A stretch of DNA of 64,000 nucleotides from Mycobacterium sp. (GCF_004298145.1 NZ_SCRH01000032.1:1-64000), one strand, 5' to 3'. Shown: positions 1 through 10,149, counted from the first letter of the stretch. Numbers and translations: made by a program. Notes: generated by a model from the sequence alone, not told the origin.

Positions 1-120
1 GCCACTGGCCCTACCGCGTGGCGACCCGCTGCGCCCGGCTACGCCGCGCTGGCGATCGCCACTGGCCCTACCGCGTGGCGACCCGCTGCGCCCGGCTACG
101 CCGCGCTGGCGATCGCCACT
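1..120 (-). repeat. 57-bp tandem repeat (2.1 copies), dispersed family
   Basis: Two identical 57-bp units lie at 1-57 and 58-114, and the first six bases of a third overlap the stop codon of the next gene. Read on the minus strand, the unit shares the core CCGGGCGCAGCGGGTCGCC and a flanking GTGGCGATCGC with the repeat at 48057-48138, so the two belong to one dispersed intergenic family. The array may continue to the left of the window. Confidence 0.85.
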
Positions 121-418
121 AAACCCCGGCCGGGAATTCGTAACGAACCTCACCCAGCGCGACTCTGCCGTCGTTGGCGAGGACGCCTTCGGCGCGCAGC
201 AGCTCCAGTTGCCGGGTTCTCAGGTGTCGCGCCGGGCGCCCCGAGGCGGTGATCACGCGGTGCCACGGCAGATCCGACGAGTCGGTCCGCATGATCCAGC
301 CGACGATGCGCGGGCTGGAAAGCCCTGCGATGGAGGCGATGTCGCCGTAGGTGGACACCCTGCCGGGCGGGATGGCGGCGACCAGCTCACGCACCCGCTC
401 GACCTGATCGTCGGTCAC
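119..418 (-). CDS. Alkyltransferase-like (ATL) DNA-binding protein
   Basis: A 99-residue protein with the MGMT C-terminal-domain fold: a helical N-terminus, the RVSTYGDIA helix-turn-helix signature near residue 20, and LPWHRV where true O6-methylguanine methyltransferases have PCHRV. The acceptor Cys is replaced by Trp, so it should flip out and flag alkylated guanine for nucleotide excision repair but not repair it. It corresponds by order and sequence to M. tuberculosis Rv3204. The GTG start at 418 gives the family length, and the gene sits 11 bp behind lipV on the same strand. Confidence 0.88.
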   Translation of the reverse strand: MTDDQVERVRELVAAIPPGRVSTYGDIASIAGLSSPRIVGWIMRTDSSDLPWHRVITASGRPARHLRTRQLELLRAEGVLANDGRVALGEVRYEFPAGV

Positions 419-429
419 CGGCGCCACGG

Positions 430-1215
430 TCAGCGGGCTTCCAGCAGCTCGCGGGCCAACGCGGCGACTTCCTCCGACTTGGCGTAGGGCACCATGTGGT
501 TGCAGTCGAAATCCAGCAGCCGAAGACACGACCCCAGCCGCTGCTGAAGTCCCGCGACGAGTTCGTCGCTGACATAGGGCGGCGATGTCCGCGTGGCGCG
601 CACCAGGATCGTCGCCGTTTTCGCCGGGGGCAGCACGGCGTCGCGGGCCAGCTCGCTCCAGTACGACATCATCGCCGGCAGGCTGATGCGCCAGCCGTAG
701 CGCCCGGTGGGCAGCGTGATCAGATGCTCGTCGAGCTCGGCGTCCAGCAGCGCGGGCTCGACATCCGACCACGAACCGTGCACCTTTTCCATGCGCGCTT
801 CCTCGGCGTCCGGATAGTCGGGCGAGGACAACATCGCCTCGGCGATATCGCGCATCCACGCGCCGTCCAACCCGATCGCCGGATCCAGCAGCAGCAGCCC
901 CGCCACCTGGTTCGCGCGCACCGTGGCCAGATGCATGGCGAGGCCCGCGCCAAACGAATGGCCAACCACCACCACCGGCGTGTCGGCCTGCTCGTCGAGC
1001 AGGGCGGCCAGCGCCGCGATGTTGGCGTCAATGGTCCACGGCGCCGCCCACGATGACCGGCCATGGCCGAGCAGATCCGGTGCGGCCAGGCCGATCTCGG
1101 GCAGCAGGCCGGACAGCTGCTGCCAGCGCTGCCCGTGGCCGGTCAACCCGTGCAGCGCCAGGATCCGCACCGGACCGGACGGGCCGTAGCGGTGCACATA
1201 CAACTCAGCGGTCAC
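430..1215 (-). CDS. lipV: Alpha/beta hydrolase LipV (esterase/lipase)
   Basis: A 261-residue alpha/beta hydrolase. LALHGLTGHGQRW near residue 20 forms the oxyanion region, and the nucleophile elbow GHSFGAG lies near residue 85. DFDCNHMVPY near residue 240 supplies the catalytic His. It matches Rv3203 (LipV), an active esterase of the mycobacterial Lip family, in position and sequence. No signal peptide is visible, so it is probably cytosolic. The GTG start at 1215 follows a weak GGGT. It lies between a small acidic protein and the ATL gene, all on the minus strand and likely co-transcribed. The natural substrate is unknown. Confidence 0.85.
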   Translation of the reverse strand: MTAELYVHRYGPSGPVRILALHGLTGHGQRWQQLSGLLPEIGLAAPDLLGHGRSSWAAPWTIDANIAALAALLDEQADTPVVVVGHSFGAGLAMHLATVRANQVAGLLLLDPAIGLDGAWMRDIAEAMLSSPDYPDAEEARMEKVHGSWSDVEPALLDAELDEHLITLPTGRYGWRISLPAMMSYWSELARDAVLPPAKTATILVRATRTSPPYVSDELVAGLQQRLGSCLRLLDFDCNHMVPYAKSEEVAALARELLEAR

Positions 1216-1260
1216 CCGTCGATGGTGCCAGCCGCCACCATCGCGGGTCGCGGGCGGTCC

Positions 1261-1464
1261 TCAGCGGGCATCATCCCGATCGTCCTCCGCGGAGACGACA
1301 TAGGCCTGCTCGATCACATCGGCTTCGTCGGCTTCCCGATCGCCGGCGGTCACGTAATCGATGTCCAGGCCGGCCTCGTCGTCGGAATCGGCGGGCCGCA
1401 GTTGCTCCACCGCATCGCCTTCGGGCGCCTCGTCGATGGGAAAACCGTGTTGGTCGTCGGTCAT
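1261..1464 (-). CDS. Small conserved acidic protein, function unknown
   Basis: A 67-residue, very acidic protein rich in Asp and Glu, with no membrane segment or recognisable domain; it is probably disordered. I chose the ATG at 1464 because an AGGAGG-like site ends nine bases upstream; a TTG at 1473 would add three residues. It is the first gene of a minus-strand unit with lipV and the ATL gene and is divergent from adnA. No function can be assigned. Confidence 0.6.
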   Translation of the reverse strand: MTDDQHGFPIDEAPEGDAVEQLRPADSDDEAGLDIDYVTAGDREADEADVIEQAYVVSAEDDRDDAR

Positions 1465-1586
1465 GGTCTTCAACCCCTCCTTCCATTCGTCGAGCCCATT
1501 CTTCGCGCTGTTCCGACATCCAGGGTAGGAGACGGAGTCGGTGCACGCCGGGCCAACTTGTCACACCCTGGTGATTGCATGCAGCC

Positions 1587-4500
1587 ATGGCATACAGCTG
1601 GGAGGCCGGCGCGAGCGCTCTGCTGGCGCCCGGTTCGCACGGGGTCGCTCACGTGCTCGGCGGCCCCGGCACGGGGAAGAGCAGCCTGCTGATCGACGCC
1701 GCGGTCGCCCACATCGACGCCGGTATGAGTCCGGAATCGGTTCTGCTGCTTACCGGTTCCGGTCGCCTAGGGATGGCCCAGCGCAGCGCCTTGACGACGG
1801 CGCTGCTGCGCTCGCGATCCGCCGGCCCGGGCCGGGTCGCGGTGAGCGAACCGCTGGTGCGGACGGTGCACGGGTACGCCTACGCGGTCTTGCGGCGCGC
1901 CGCCGAGCGTGCCGGCGATGCGCCCCCGCGGTTGGTTACCAGCGCCGAACAGGACGCCATCATCCGGGAACTGCTGGTCGGAGACCTTGACGACGGGCCG
2001 CGCGCGGCGACGGCATGGCCGGCGCAGCTGCGGCCGGCGCTGAGCACCGCGGGGTTTGCCACCGAGCTGCGAAACCTGTTGGCCCGCTGCGCCGAACGCG
2101 GTGTCGACCCGCAGGAATTGGAGCGGCTGGGCCGTCGTTGCGGCCGGCCGGAATGGACGGCCGCCGGTCAATTCGCGCGCCAGTACGAGCAGGTGATGTT
2201 GCTGCGTGCGGCGGTCGGCATGGCCGCGCCGGAGGCGACGGCCCCCGCCCTGGGCGCCGCCGAATTGGTGGGCGCGGCACTGGAGGCTTTCGCCGTCGAC
2301 CCCGAGCTGCTGGCGGCCGAACGCGCCCGGATCCGGGTTTTGTTGGTCGACGACGCCCAACAGCTCGATCCGCAGGCGGCCCGCCTGGTCCGCGTGCTCG
2401 CGGCGGGCGCCGACCTGGCACTGGTCGCCGGGGACCCGAATCAGGCGGTGTTCGGCTTCCGGGGCGGCGAACCCGCCGGGCTGCTCAACGGCGACACCCC
2501 GGCGGTGACGTTGACGACATCGCATCGCTGCGCTCCCGCCGTGGCCCGCGCCGTCAGCGGCATCGCCGGCCGGTTACCGGGCGGCAGCCCCGGCCGCCGG
2601 ATCGACGGCGCCGGGGCCGGGGAGGGATCGGTCATGGTGCGCCTCGCCTCGTCGGCGCACGCCGAGGCGGCGACGATCGCCGATGCGCTGCGACGCGCGC
2701 ACCTGGTCGACGGCGTGCCGTGGTCGCAGATGGCGGTCATCGTCCGGTCGGTGCCGCGGGCCGGCGCGCGATTGCCGCGCGCGCTGGCCGCCGCCGGAGT
2801 GCCGGTGGCGGCGGCCGCCGCCACCGGGCCGCTGTCCGAGGAGCCGGCGGTGCGCGCGCTGCTGACCGTGCTGCTGGCCGCCGCCGACGGGCTGGACGGG
2901 CGGCAGGCGCTGGCGTTGCTGACCGGTCCCATCGGTCGCGTCGATCCGGTTTCGCTGCGCCAGCTGCGCCGAACGCTGCAGCGCGCCAACCCCGATCGCC
3001 CGCCGGGTGATTTCGCCGCGCTGTTGGTGGAGGCGCTGTACGGTGCCGTACCGCCGCCGCCGGGTCCGCAGTTCCGTTCGCTGCGCAAGGTCCACGCGGT
3101 GCTGGACGCGGCCGCGCGCTGCCACCGCACCGGGCAAGATCCGCGCTACACCCTGTGGGCCGCCTGGCACCGGTCCGGGCTGCAGCGCCGCTGGCTGTCG
3201 GTCAGTGAGCGCGGTGGCCCGGCCGCCGCCCAGGCCAGCCGGGACCTCGAGTCGGTGACCGCGCTGTTCGACATCACCGATGACTACGTGTCGCGCACCT
3301 CGGGCGCGTCGTTGCGCGGGCTGGTCGAGCACGTCGCCGCGCTGCAGCTGCCGAGTGCCAACGCCGAGCCGGTGGCCGTGTCCGAGCAGGTCAGGGTGCT
3401 CAGTGCGCATGCCGCGCTGGGACATGAATGGGATTTCGTGGTCATCGCCGGATTGCAGGATGGGTTGTGGCCCAACACCGTTCCGCGGGGCGGTGTGCTG
3501 GGCACCCAGCGGCTGCTCGACGAGCTGGACGGGGTCACCGCGGACGCCTCGATGCGGGCGCCGCTGGTGGCCGAGGAGCGCAGGCTACTGGTGGCGGCGA
3601 TGGGCCGCGCCCGGCAGCGGTTGCTGGTGACGGCCGTGGACAGCGACACCGGCGGGGCGGACCGCGCGGCCACACTGCCGTCGATGTTCTTCTTCGACAT
3701 CGCGCAATGGGCCGATGATGACGTGGAATCGGCTTCGCTACAGCCTCTTTCGGCCCCGCGAATGCTGTCGGCGGCCGCGCTGGTGGGCCGGCTGCGCGGC
3801 GTGGTGTGTGCGCCCGACGGTGCGGTGGACGAGCTCGCCCGGGATTGCGCGGCAACGCAATTGGCCCGGTTGGCCAAGGCCGGGGTGCCCGGTGCCGACC
3901 CGGCCGGTTGGCACGGCCTGACCCCGGTCAGCACCGGCGAACCGCTGCGGAGCGGCGTCGACGTCGTCACGCTGACCCCGTCGACCATGCAGACCCTGGC
4001 CGACTGCCCGCTGCGCTGGCTTGCCGAACGGCACGGCGGAACCACCCCGCGCGATCTGCGCTCCACCCTCGGTTCGGTGGTGCACGCACTGATCGCCGAA
4101 CCGCACCGAAGCGACTCGGAACTGCTGGCCGAGCTGGAGCGCGCCTGGAAGCACCTGCCCTTTGCCGCGCAATGGCATTCGGACAACGAGCTGGCCCGCC
4201 ACCGCGCGATGCTCGAGGCGTTCGTCGAGTGGCGAGCGCGGACCCGGGGCGCGCTGACCGAGGTCGGCGTCGAGGTCGAGATCGACGGAACGCTGGAAAC
4301 CGGGGACGGGGGGCAGGTTCGGCTGCGCGGCCGGGTGGACCGGCTGGAGCGCGATGCCGCCGGCCGGCTGGTGATCGTCGACGTCAAGACCGGCAAATCC
4401 CCGGTCAGCAAGGACGACGCCCAACAACACGCACAGTTGGCGATGTACCAGCTGGCCGTGGCCGACGGCCTGGTGGCCGCAGGAGGCGGCAATCTGGAAC

Positions 4501-4727
4501 CCGGTGGTGCGCGGCTGGTTTACGTCGGCAAGACCGGGGCGGCGGGGGTGGTCGAACGGGAACAGGACCCGCTGACGGCGGCCGTCGGCGACGAATGGCG
4601 AGAGGTCATCCGGCGAGCGGCGGACGCGACGGCGGGCCCGCAGTTCATCGCGCGGCGCAACGACGGTTGCACGCACTGCCCCATCCGGCCGTGCTGCCCG
4701 GCGCATACCGACGGGTCGGCCCGATGA
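1587..4727 (+). CDS. adnA: ATP-dependent helicase/nuclease subunit AdnA
   Basis: About 1046 residues, one half of the AdnAB end-resecting motor-nuclease that processes double-strand breaks in mycobacteria. Seen: Walker A GGPGTGKS at residues 25-32; a Walker-B-like VDDAQ instead of DExQ near residue 255; SF1A helicase motifs; and a C-terminal RecB-type nuclease core (RGRVDRL then IVDVKTGK). The last residues carry closely spaced cysteines (CTHCPIRPCC) typical of the Fe-S clamp. It matches Rv3202c. The stop codon overlaps the adnB start as ATGA, implying translational coupling. The start is uncertain: ATG 1587 is used; a TTG at 1575 adds four residues, and neither has a good ribosome site. Confidence 0.92.
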   Translation: MAYSWEAGASALLAPGSHGVAHVLGGPGTGKSSLLIDAAVAHIDAGMSPESVLLLTGSGRLGMAQRSALTTALLRSRSAGPGRVAVSEPLVRTVHGYAYAVLRRAAERAGDAPPRLVTSAEQDAIIRELLVGDLDDGPRAATAWPAQLRPALSTAGFATELRNLLARCAERGVDPQELERLGRRCGRPEWTAAGQFARQYEQVMLLRAAVGMAAPEATAPALGAAELVGAALEAFAVDPELLAAERARIRVLLVDDAQQLDPQAARLVRVLAAGADLALVAGDPNQAVFGFRGGEPAGLLNGDTPAVTLTTSHRCAPAVARAVSGIAGRLPGGSPGRRIDGAGAGEGSVMVRLASSAHAEAATIADALRRAHLVDGVPWSQMAVIVRSVPRAGARLPRALAAAGVPVAAAAATGPLSEEPAVRALLTVLLAAADGLDGRQALALLTGPIGRVDPVSLRQLRRTLQRANPDRPPGDFAALLVEALYGAVPPPPGPQFRSLRKVHAVLDAAARCHRTGQDPRYTLWAAWHRSGLQRRWLSVSERGGPAAAQASRDLESVTALFDITDDYVSRTSGASLRGLVEHVAALQLPSANAEPVAVSEQVRVLSAHAALGHEWDFVVIAGLQDGLWPNTVPRGGVLGTQRLLDELDGVTADASMRAPLVAEERRLLVAAMGRARQRLLVTAVDSDTGGADRAATLPSMFFFDIAQWADDDVESASLQPLSAPRMLSAAALVGRLRGVVCAPDGAVDELARDCAATQLARLAKAGVPGADPAGWHGLTPVSTGEPLRSGVDVVTLTPSTMQTLADCPLRWLAERHGGTTPRDLRSTLGSVVHALIAEPHRSDSELLAELERAWKHLPFAAQWHSDNELARHRAMLEAFVEWRARTRGALTEVGVEVEIDGTLETGDGGQVRLRGRVDRLERDAAGRLVIVDVKTGKSPVSKDDAQQHAQLAMYQLAVADGLVAAGGGNLEPGGARLVYVGKTGAAGVVEREQDPLTAAVGDEWREVIRRAADATAGPQFIARRNDGCTHCPIRPCCPAHTDGSAR

Positions 4728-7700
4728 GCGCGCGCTACAGCCCGGACGAATTAGCCCGCGCGCTAGGGGTTTTCCCGCCTACCGAGGAGCAGTCCGCGGT
4801 CATCGCCGCGCAGCCGGGACCGCTGGTCGTCATCGCGGGAGCCGGCGCCGGTAAGACCGAGACCATGGCCGCACGGGTGGTGTGGCTGATCGCCAACGGC
4901 TACGCCGAACCCTCCCAGGTGCTGGGATTGACGTTCACCCGCAAGGCCGCCGGCCAGCTGCTGCGCCGGGTCCGGTCCCGGCTGGCCCGGTTGGCCGGCG
5001 TCGGCCTGGGCGTCACCGGCCCCTACGGCAATGCGGCCGTGGAGTCCGAGGGCGCCCCGGTGATCAGCACCTACCACGCGTTCGCGGGCTCGCTGCTGCG
5101 TGACTACGGGCTGTTGCTGCCCATCGAACCCGACACCCGGTTGCTCGGCGAAACCGAGTTGTGGCAGCTGGCTTTCGACGTCGTGAACGGGTACCGCGGC
5201 GAGCTGCACACCGACAAGACCCCGGCCGCCGTCACCTCGATGGTGCTGCGGCTGTGGGGACAGCTGGCCGAACACCTCGTTGACACCGGGCAGCTGCGCG
5301 ATACCCAGGTGGAGCTGGAGCGGCTCGTCCATACCCTGCCCGCGGGTCCCTATCAGCGAGAGCGCGGACCCAGCCAATGGCTGCTGCGGCTGCTGGGCAC
5401 CCAGACCGAGCGTGCGGAGCTGGTGCCACTGCTGGATGCGCTCAACGAGCGCATGCACGCCGCGAAGGTGATGGATTTCGGGATGCAGATGGCGTCCGCG
5501 GCGCGGCTGGCGGCGGGCTTTCCACAGGTCGGCGCGGACCTGCGCGGCCGCTACCGGGTGGTGCTGCTCGACGAGTATCAGGACACCGGACACGCCCAGC
5601 GCATCGCGCTGTCGGCCCTGTTCGGTGGTGGAGCCGACGACGGACTTGCGCTGACGGCCGTCGGCGACCCCATCCAGTCCATCTACGGCTGGCGCGGGGC
5701 CTCGGCGACCAACCTGCCTCGCTTCACCACCGACTTCCCCCGGTCCGACGGCACGCCCGCGCCGGTCCTGGAGTTGCGGACCAGCTGGCGCAATCCGCCG
5801 CGGGCCCTGCGGGTGGCCAACGCCGTGTCCGCCGAGGCGCGGCGGCGATCCGTTGCCGTGCACGCCCTGCGCCCGCGTCCGGACGCCCCACCCGGCACCG
5901 TGCGCTGTGCCCTGCTGCCCGACGTGGTGGCCGAGCGCGAGTGGATCGCCGGCCACCTCGCCACCCACTACCAACGGGCCCGGGCGGACGGCGTCAGCCC
6001 CCCGACGGCCGCGGTGCTGGTGCGCCGCAACGCCGACGCCGCGCCCATCGCCGATGCCCTGCGCGCCCGCGGCATCCCCGTCGAGGTCGTCGGGCTGGCC
6101 GGCCTGCTGTCGGTCCCCGAGGTCGCCGAGGTCGTGGCCATGCTGCGGCTGGTCGCCGATCCGACGGCCGGTGCGGCGGCGATGCGGGTGCTCACCGGTG
6201 CACGATGGCGCCTCGGCGCCCGCGACATCGCCGCGCTGTGGCAGCGTGCGCGTGCACTCGGTGGAACCGTGGCGGCCGGTGCGCCGTCCTCGCCCGAGGC
6301 GATCGCGAGCGCCGCTGATCCCTCCCACGTCGACGCCGACACCGTGTGCCTGACCGACGCGATCGCCGATCCGGGCCCGGCCGGCTCGTATTCGGCTCCG
6401 GGGTATCAGCGCATCATCGCGCTGGCCACTGAACTGGGTGCCCTGCGCGCCCACCTCGGCCATCCCCTTGGCGAGCTGGTGGCCGAGGTACGACGTGTGC
6501 TGGGTGTCGACTGCGAAGTCCGCGCCGCGGCGGGGGTGGAAGCGGGCTGGGCCGGCACCGAGCATCTGGACGCGTTCGCCGACGTCGTCGCCGGTTACGC
6601 CGAACGCGCTGACGGCACGTCCACGCCGCTGGACGCGTCGACGACCACCTCGGTGGCCGGCCTGCTGGCATTTCTGGACGTCGCCGAGACGGTCGAGAAC
6701 GGTTTGGCGCCGGCCCCGTTGGCGGTCGCACGCGACCGCGTCCAAGTGCTCACCGTGCACTCCGCGAAGGGGCTGGAATGGCAGGTGGTGGCGGTCGCGC
6801 ACCTGTCGGGTGGGACGTTCCCGTCGACGGCGTCCAAGAGCACCTGGCTCACCGACGCCGCAGAGCTGCCACCGCTGCTCCGCGGCGACCGCGCCTGCGC
6901 GGGCGCGCTGGGCATCCCGGTGCTCGACACCTCGGATGTCACCAATCGGAAACAACTGTCGGACAAGATCTCCGAGCATCGCCGCCAGCTCGAGCAACGG
7001 CGCGTCGACGAGGAGCGCCGACTGCTGTACGTCGCCATCACTCGCGCCGAGGACACCCTGCTGGTCTCCGGACACCACTGGGGAGCCACCGGGATCAAGC
7101 CGCGCGGCCCGTCGGATTTCCTGTTGGAGATCAGGGACGTCATCGACGGTTCGGCCGCGGTCGGCGATCCCTGCGGAACCGTGGAACAGTGGGCACCGTC
7201 ACCCGCCGACGGTGAACGAAACCCGCTACGTGACAACGCCATCGAAGCGGTGTGGCCCGCCGACCCGCTGGCGGTGCGGCGCGGCGATGTCGAGCGCGGC
7301 GCGGCGCTGGTGAGCCAGGCGCTGGCCGAGCCCGGCGGGCCGGGCGCCGACATCGACGGCTGGGCCGCCGACGTCGACGCGTTACTGGCCGAGCGTGCGC
7401 GGTTGACCGAGCCGCCGACCAGGAAGCTACCCGGCCAGCTGTCGGTCAGCTCTCTGGTCGGCCTGGCCCGCGACCCGGCGGGTGCGGCGCAGCGGCTGAG
7501 GCATCGGCTGCCGTCGCGGCCGGACCCGCATGCGTTGCTCGGCAACGCTTTTCACACCTGGGTTCAGAAATTCTATGGCGCCGAATGCCTGTTTGATCTC
7601 GGTGATTTGCCCGGGGCGGCGGACTCCGATGTCGGCGACACCGCCGAATTGGCCGCACTGCAAGCCGTGTTCGCCGAATCACCTTGGGCCGCAAGGACTC

Positions 7701-8077
7701 CTGTCGCCGTCGAGGTGCCGTTCGAAATGCCGATCGGTGACACCCTGGTCCGCGGCCGTATCGACGCGGTGTTCGCCGATCCCGACGGCGGCGCCACCGT
7801 GGTGGACTGGAAAACCGGTGAACCGCCGCACGGCCCGGAGGCGCTGCGCCAGGCCGCTGTCCAGCTCGCGGTGTATCGCATGGCCTGGGCGGCGTTGGCC
7901 GGGGTCCCGGAATCGTCGGTGCGCACCGCCTTCTACTACGTGCGCGCCCGCACCACCGTGGTCCCCGATGAACTGCCCAGCACCGCCGAGGTCGCCGGGC
8001 TGCTGATCGATCCCGACGGTGCCCCGGGTGACCCGTGCCGCCCAAGTATTGGGGAAGCTGTGTCCGTGGTTACATAA
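4724..8077 (+). CDS. adnB: ATP-dependent helicase/nuclease subunit AdnB
   Basis: 1117 residues, partner of AdnA and, from published work on AdnAB, the dominant motor. Walker A GAGAGKT lies at residues 39-45 and the Walker B/DEAD-like DEYQD at about 283. Later motifs include GDPIQSIYGWRG and VHSAKGLEW. A C-terminal nuclease core (RGRIDAVFADP then VVDWKTG) lies near residue 1027. It matches Rv3201c. The ATG at 4724 overlaps the adnA stop by four bases, so the subunits should be made in equal amounts. No frameshift or missing catalytic motif was seen. Confidence 0.93.
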   Translation: MSARYSPDELARALGVFPPTEEQSAVIAAQPGPLVVIAGAGAGKTETMAARVVWLIANGYAEPSQVLGLTFTRKAAGQLLRRVRSRLARLAGVGLGVTGPYGNAAVESEGAPVISTYHAFAGSLLRDYGLLLPIEPDTRLLGETELWQLAFDVVNGYRGELHTDKTPAAVTSMVLRLWGQLAEHLVDTGQLRDTQVELERLVHTLPAGPYQRERGPSQWLLRLLGTQTERAELVPLLDALNERMHAAKVMDFGMQMASAARLAAGFPQVGADLRGRYRVVLLDEYQDTGHAQRIALSALFGGGADDGLALTAVGDPIQSIYGWRGASATNLPRFTTDFPRSDGTPAPVLELRTSWRNPPRALRVANAVSAEARRRSVAVHALRPRPDAPPGTVRCALLPDVVAEREWIAGHLATHYQRARADGVSPPTAAVLVRRNADAAPIADALRARGIPVEVVGLAGLLSVPEVAEVVAMLRLVADPTAGAAAMRVLTGARWRLGARDIAALWQRARALGGTVAAGAPSSPEAIASAADPSHVDADTVCLTDAIADPGPAGSYSAPGYQRIIALATELGALRAHLGHPLGELVAEVRRVLGVDCEVRAAAGVEAGWAGTEHLDAFADVVAGYAERADGTSTPLDASTTTSVAGLLAFLDVAETVENGLAPAPLAVARDRVQVLTVHSAKGLEWQVVAVAHLSGGTFPSTASKSTWLTDAAELPPLLRGDRACAGALGIPVLDTSDVTNRKQLSDKISEHRRQLEQRRVDEERRLLYVAITRAEDTLLVSGHHWGATGIKPRGPSDFLLEIRDVIDGSAAVGDPCGTVEQWAPSPADGERNPLRDNAIEAVWPADPLAVRRGDVERGAALVSQALAEPGGPGADIDGWAADVDALLAERARLTEPPTRKLPGQLSVSSLVGLARDPAGAAQRLRHRLPSRPDPHALLGNAFHTWVQKFYGAECLFDLGDLPGAADSDVGDTAELAALQAVFAESPWAARTPVAVEVPFEMPIGDTLVRGRIDAVFADPDGGATVVDWKTGEPPHGPEALRQAAVQLAVYRMAWAALAGVPESSVRTAFYYVRARTTVVPDELPSTAEVAGLLIDPDGAPGDPCRPSIGEAVSVVT

Positions 8078-8125
8078 GACGCGTGCGTGTCTCGTGCGCA
8101 GTAGTCAAGCCGGCGACGGGCCGCC

Positions 8126-9196
8126 GTGGGCAACGGTAGGGCGCGAAAGCTGAGCGGTCTGGATGAAGCGCTGACCGCCCAGCGCGGTCACCAGCTGATC
8201 GGCGTGGTGCGTATCCCCGAGGAGCACGCGAGCCCCATCCGCGTCATCACCCGTCGTCTGGCCATCGCCCTGGTGGTGCTGTTCGGTGCGGCCGTCATCG
8301 TCTATGTGGACCGCGCCGGCTTCCGCGATGTGCGCAACGAGCCGCTGACATTTCTGGACTGCGTGTACTTCTCCGCGGTTTCGTTGTCGACCACCGGTTA
8401 CGGAGACATCACGCCGTACAGCGAAACCGCGCGCCTGGTGCATACGCTGATCTTCACCGCGCTGCGGATCGCGTTCCTGGCTGTGCTGGTCGGCACCACG
8501 CTCGAAGTGCTCTCCGAGCGGTCTCGCCAAGGGTGGAAGATTCAGCGTTGGAGGAGCAGAGTGCGCAACCACACCATCGTGATCGGCTACGGCACCAAGG
8601 GCAAAACAGCGGTCGCCGCCATCCTCGGTGACGAAACCACCCCGTCGGAGGTCGTCGTCGTCGACACCGACCGCAGCACGCTCGAGCACGCCGAGAGCGC
8701 GGGCCTGGTCACCGTGCATGGTGACGCCACCAAAGCCGACGTGCTGCGGCTGGCCGGGGCCCAACACGCCGCATCCATCATCGTCGCCGCCAGCCGCGAC
8801 GACACCGCCGTGCTGGCGACGCTGACGGCGCGCGAGATCGCGCCCAACGCCAAGATCGTCGCCTCGATCCGGGAGACCGAAAATCAGCACCTGTTGCAGC
8901 AGTCGGGGGCGGACTCGGTGGTGGTCTCCTCGGCGACCGCCGGTCGACTCCTCGGGCTGGCCACCACCACGCCCAGCGTCGTGGAGATGATCGAGGACCT
9001 GCTGACGCCCGAGGCGGGCCTGGCGATCGCCGAGCGAGAAGTCGAGCAGAGCGAAGTCGGCGGTTCACCCCGGCACTTGCGCGACATCGTGCTCGGCGTG
9101 GTGCGCGACGGCCACCTGTGGCGCATCGATGCGCCGGAGGTGGACGCCGTCGAGGCCAGCGACCGGTTGCTCTACATCCGAAGCGTGGGGCACTGA
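8126..9196 (+). CDS. Membrane ion channel with RCK/TrkA-N domain
   Basis: 356 residues. A membrane segment near residues 40-60 is followed by a pore helix with the K+ selectivity filter TTGYGD at residues 89-94 and a second membrane helix. The soluble part starts with a Rossmann-type nucleotide-binding motif (VIGYGTKGK, about residue 152) and ends in a TrkA-C-like segment. This is the layout of a two-TM ligand-gated K+ channel. It matches Rv3200c. GTG 8126 is the most upstream plausible start. The stop overlaps the nudC start (TGATG), so the two are probably co-translated. Confidence 0.85.
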   Translation: MGNGRARKLSGLDEALTAQRGHQLIGVVRIPEEHASPIRVITRRLAIALVVLFGAAVIVYVDRAGFRDVRNEPLTFLDCVYFSAVSLSTTGYGDITPYSETARLVHTLIFTALRIAFLAVLVGTTLEVLSERSRQGWKIQRWRSRVRNHTIVIGYGTKGKTAVAAILGDETTPSEVVVVDTDRSTLEHAESAGLVTVHGDATKADVLRLAGAQHAASIIVAASRDDTAVLATLTAREIAPNAKIVASIRETENQHLLQQSGADSVVVSSATAGRLLGLATTTPSVVEMIEDLLTPEAGLAIAEREVEQSEVGGSPRHLRDIVLGVVRDGHLWRIDAPEVDAVEASDRLLYIRSVGH

Positions 9197-10128
9197 TGGC
9201 GATCGCAGACTTCGAGCTGCGTAGCGTCCCGCTGCTGTCGCGCGTCGGCGCCGATCGAGCCGATCAGCTACGCACCGACGTCGAAGCGGCCGCCGCCGGC
9301 TGGGCCGAGGCGGCGCTGCTGCGGGTGGACTCGCGCAATCAGGTGCTGGTGGCCGACGGACGGGTGGTGCTGGGCGCCGCCGCGGAGCTGGGGGACAAGC
9401 CGCCGTCGGAAGCGGTGTTTCTGGGGCGCCTCGAGGACGGCCGCCACGTGTGGGCCGTCCGTGGCGCGCTGCAGGCCCCGGCGGACCCCGACGCGCACAC
9501 CGAGGTGGTGAACCTGCGCAGCCTCGGCCCGATCTTCGACGACACCAGCGGCCAGCTGATGTCATCGGCCGTCGCCCTGCTGAATTGGCACGAGAAGGCG
9601 CGTTTCAGCTCGGTGGACGGCTCACCGACACGACCGGCCCGGGCGGGTTGGTCACGCATCAACCCGGTCACCGGTCACGAGGAGTTCCCGCGCATCGACC
9701 CGGCGGTGATCTGTCTGGTCCATGACGGCGGGGACCGCGCGGTGCTGGCCCGACAGGCGGTGTGGCCGGAGCGGATGTTCTCGCTTCTGGCCGGATTCGT
9801 CGAGGCCGGTGAATCATTCGAGGTGTGTGCGGCTCGGGAGATCCGCGAGGAGATCGGGCTGACCGTGCGCGACGTGCGCTACCTGGGCAGTCAGCCGTGG
9901 CCGTTCCCGCGCTCGCTGATGGTCGGATTCCACGCGGTCGGCGACCCGGCGCAGGAGTTCTCGTTCAACGACGGCGAGATCGCCGAGGCGGCGTGGTTCA
10001 CCCGCGATGAGGTGCGCGCGGCCCTGGCGGCCGGGGATTGGTCGAGTTCCTCGGAGTCGAAACTCCTACTGCCCGGGTCGATTTCGATCGCGCGCGTGAT
10101 CATCGAATCCTGGGCTGCGATCGACTGA
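9196..10128 (+). CDS. nudC: NADH pyrophosphatase NudC (Nudix hydrolase)
   Basis: 310 residues. The Nudix box runs from GFVEAGESFE to REIREEIGL (about residues 200-222), followed by the SQPWPFPRS signature of NADH pyrophosphatases. The enzyme hydrolyses NAD(H) to NMN(H) plus AMP and can decap NAD-RNA in homologues. The four-Cys zinc motif of E. coli NudC is absent between the N-terminal and Nudix domains. It matches Rv3199c. ATG 9196 overlaps the channel gene's stop. Confidence 0.93.
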   Translation: MAIADFELRSVPLLSRVGADRADQLRTDVEAAAAGWAEAALLRVDSRNQVLVADGRVVLGAAAELGDKPPSEAVFLGRLEDGRHVWAVRGALQAPADPDAHTEVVNLRSLGPIFDDTSGQLMSSAVALLNWHEKARFSSVDGSPTRPARAGWSRINPVTGHEEFPRIDPAVICLVHDGGDRAVLARQAVWPERMFSLLAGFVEAGESFEVCAAREIREEIGLTVRDVRYLGSQPWPFPRSLMVGFHAVGDPAQEFSFNDGEIAEAAWFTRDEVRAALAAGDWSSSSESKLLLPGSISIARVIIESWAAID

Positions 10129-10149
10129 CTCGCGCGCCGCGCCCGGGAC